DNA of 7,031 nt, from positions 1 through 7,031 of the forward strand of contig CAJKNC010000083.1 in NCBI GenBank assembly GCA_905201175.1, given 5' to 3'. Below are positions 6,822 to 7,031 of this stretch, in pieces. The stretch is from an uncultured Succinatimonas sp. (GTDB lineage Bacteria > Pseudomonadota > Gammaproteobacteria > Enterobacterales > Succinivibrionaceae). The position numbers were made by a program, and so were the translations under genes. A model generated the notes under the pieces. That model was not told the DNA's origin. It did not search any database and saw only the letters and a list, made by a program, of their open reading frames with translations. Numbering within the stretch: position 1 is the first letter of the stretch; the number at the start of each line of letters is the position of its first letter.

Positions 6822-6827
6822 CTCCTT
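6822..6827 (-). promoter_or_regulatory. Strong Shine-Dalgarno site serving two overlapping start codons at proQ
   Basis: On the minus strand this reads AAGGAG. It is followed by TTTC, then ATG (6817-6815) in a frame that stops after six codons (TGA at 6799-6797), and by TTTCAT, then GTG (6815-6813) in the proQ frame. The two starts share one base. The 6-base spacing favours GTG, while codon identity favours ATG, so the two may compete. Confidence 0.75.
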
Positions 6828-6894
6828 TCATAAAAATTAAAACGATTCTAAAAGCTTGTTAAGGCTTAAAGGCATAACCTATAAATGCAACTAG

Positions 6895-6924
6895 TCTATA
6901 CCATATTTCAAAAAATATCAGCAA
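6895..6924 (-). promoter_or_regulatory. Candidate sigma-70-type promoter of proQ-prc
   Basis: On the minus strand, TTGCTG (6924-6919) is followed after 18 bases by TATAGA (6900-6895). A TG one base before the -10 box (TGGTATAGA) makes an extended -10 element, which can compensate for the weak -35. Transcription would start near 6888 and give a leader of about 70 bases before the GTG at 6815. The region is very AT-rich, so other -10-like sequences also exist, such as TATAAATG copies on the opposite strand. This is a sequence match only. Confidence 0.4.
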
Positions 6925-7031
6925 AAAAAGATATATCACTATAAATGACTTTACAGCAAAATAATTCCCTTTAAATGAACTATATTTATGTAACTCTTTT
7001 AACACTCAGGAAGGATGTTTATAAAATTGCC
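6925..7031. other. Intergenic region upstream of proQ, with a possible divergent gene start at the edge
   Basis: AT-rich sequence with stop codons in all frames over most of its length. At the right end, on the plus strand, AGGAAGG (7008-7014) directly precedes an ATG (7015-7017) that opens as MFIKL before the window ends. A gene transcribed away from proQ may start there. The purine tract is very close to the ATG (3 bases from AGGA), and five codons cannot be identified. A TTTACA at 6950-6955 resembles a -35 box, but no well-spaced -10 accompanies it. Confidence 0.3.

Noticed and set aside
1..7031. CRISPR array, tRNA, rRNA, insertion sequence, prophage or defence system
   Set aside because: No spaced direct repeats, no cloverleaf, no transposase or terminal repeats were seen; four intact core genes account for nearly the whole window.

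Overview
The window is a compact block of four housekeeping genes, all on the minus strand, read from right to left as proQ, prc, pepN, pyrD. The DNA is AT-rich (below about 40% GC by eye). The protein sequences align closely with gammaproteobacterial orthologues: class 2 PyrD, PepN of the E. coli M1 type, Prc/Tsp with its C-terminal helical domain, and ProQ with both the FinO-like and C-terminal domains. This suggests a low-GC gammaproteobacterium. A Succinivibrionaceae-like or other gut-associated member of the Aeromonadales is my guess, but the window does not prove it. From memory, the proQ-prc-pepN-(x)-pyrD neighbourhood also occurs in Vibrio and Shewanella, so this is inherited core synteny and not an accessory island.

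Layout. Positions 1-198 are AT-rich and hold a stem-loop (103-151) with T-runs on both sides, which suits a bidirectional terminator after pyrD. pyrD is 199-1230; its best start is an ATG with a clear Shine-Dalgarno (SD) site, 21 bases inside the longest frame. A 9-bp stem hairpin lies between pepN and pyrD. pepN is 1312-3957. A GC-rich 9-bp stem hairpin fills most of the 41-base prc-pepN gap and ends 10 bases before the pepN ATG. prc is 3999-6092 from a GTG start that gives a clean signal peptide. proQ is 6114-6815 from a GTG start overlapped by an out-of-frame ATG. Positions 6818-7031 are non-coding, with a plausible proQ promoter and a possible divergent gene start at the very edge.

How the genes work together. 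proQ (RNA chaperone) and prc (periplasmic tail-specific protease) are 21 bases apart and look like one operon. pepN (cytosolic aminopeptidase) and pyrD (quinone-linked pyrimidine synthesis at the inner membrane) follow in the same direction, each preceded by a hairpin that could stop, attenuate or process read-through.

I found no new multi-gene system, phage, CRISPR array or mobile element. The observations most worth a second look are active-site substitutions in otherwise conserved enzymes: Cys in place of the class 2 catalytic Ser in PyrD, and Gln and His in place of E. coli Met260 and Gln821 in the PepN S1 pocket. Next come the start-site arrangements of proQ and pepN.
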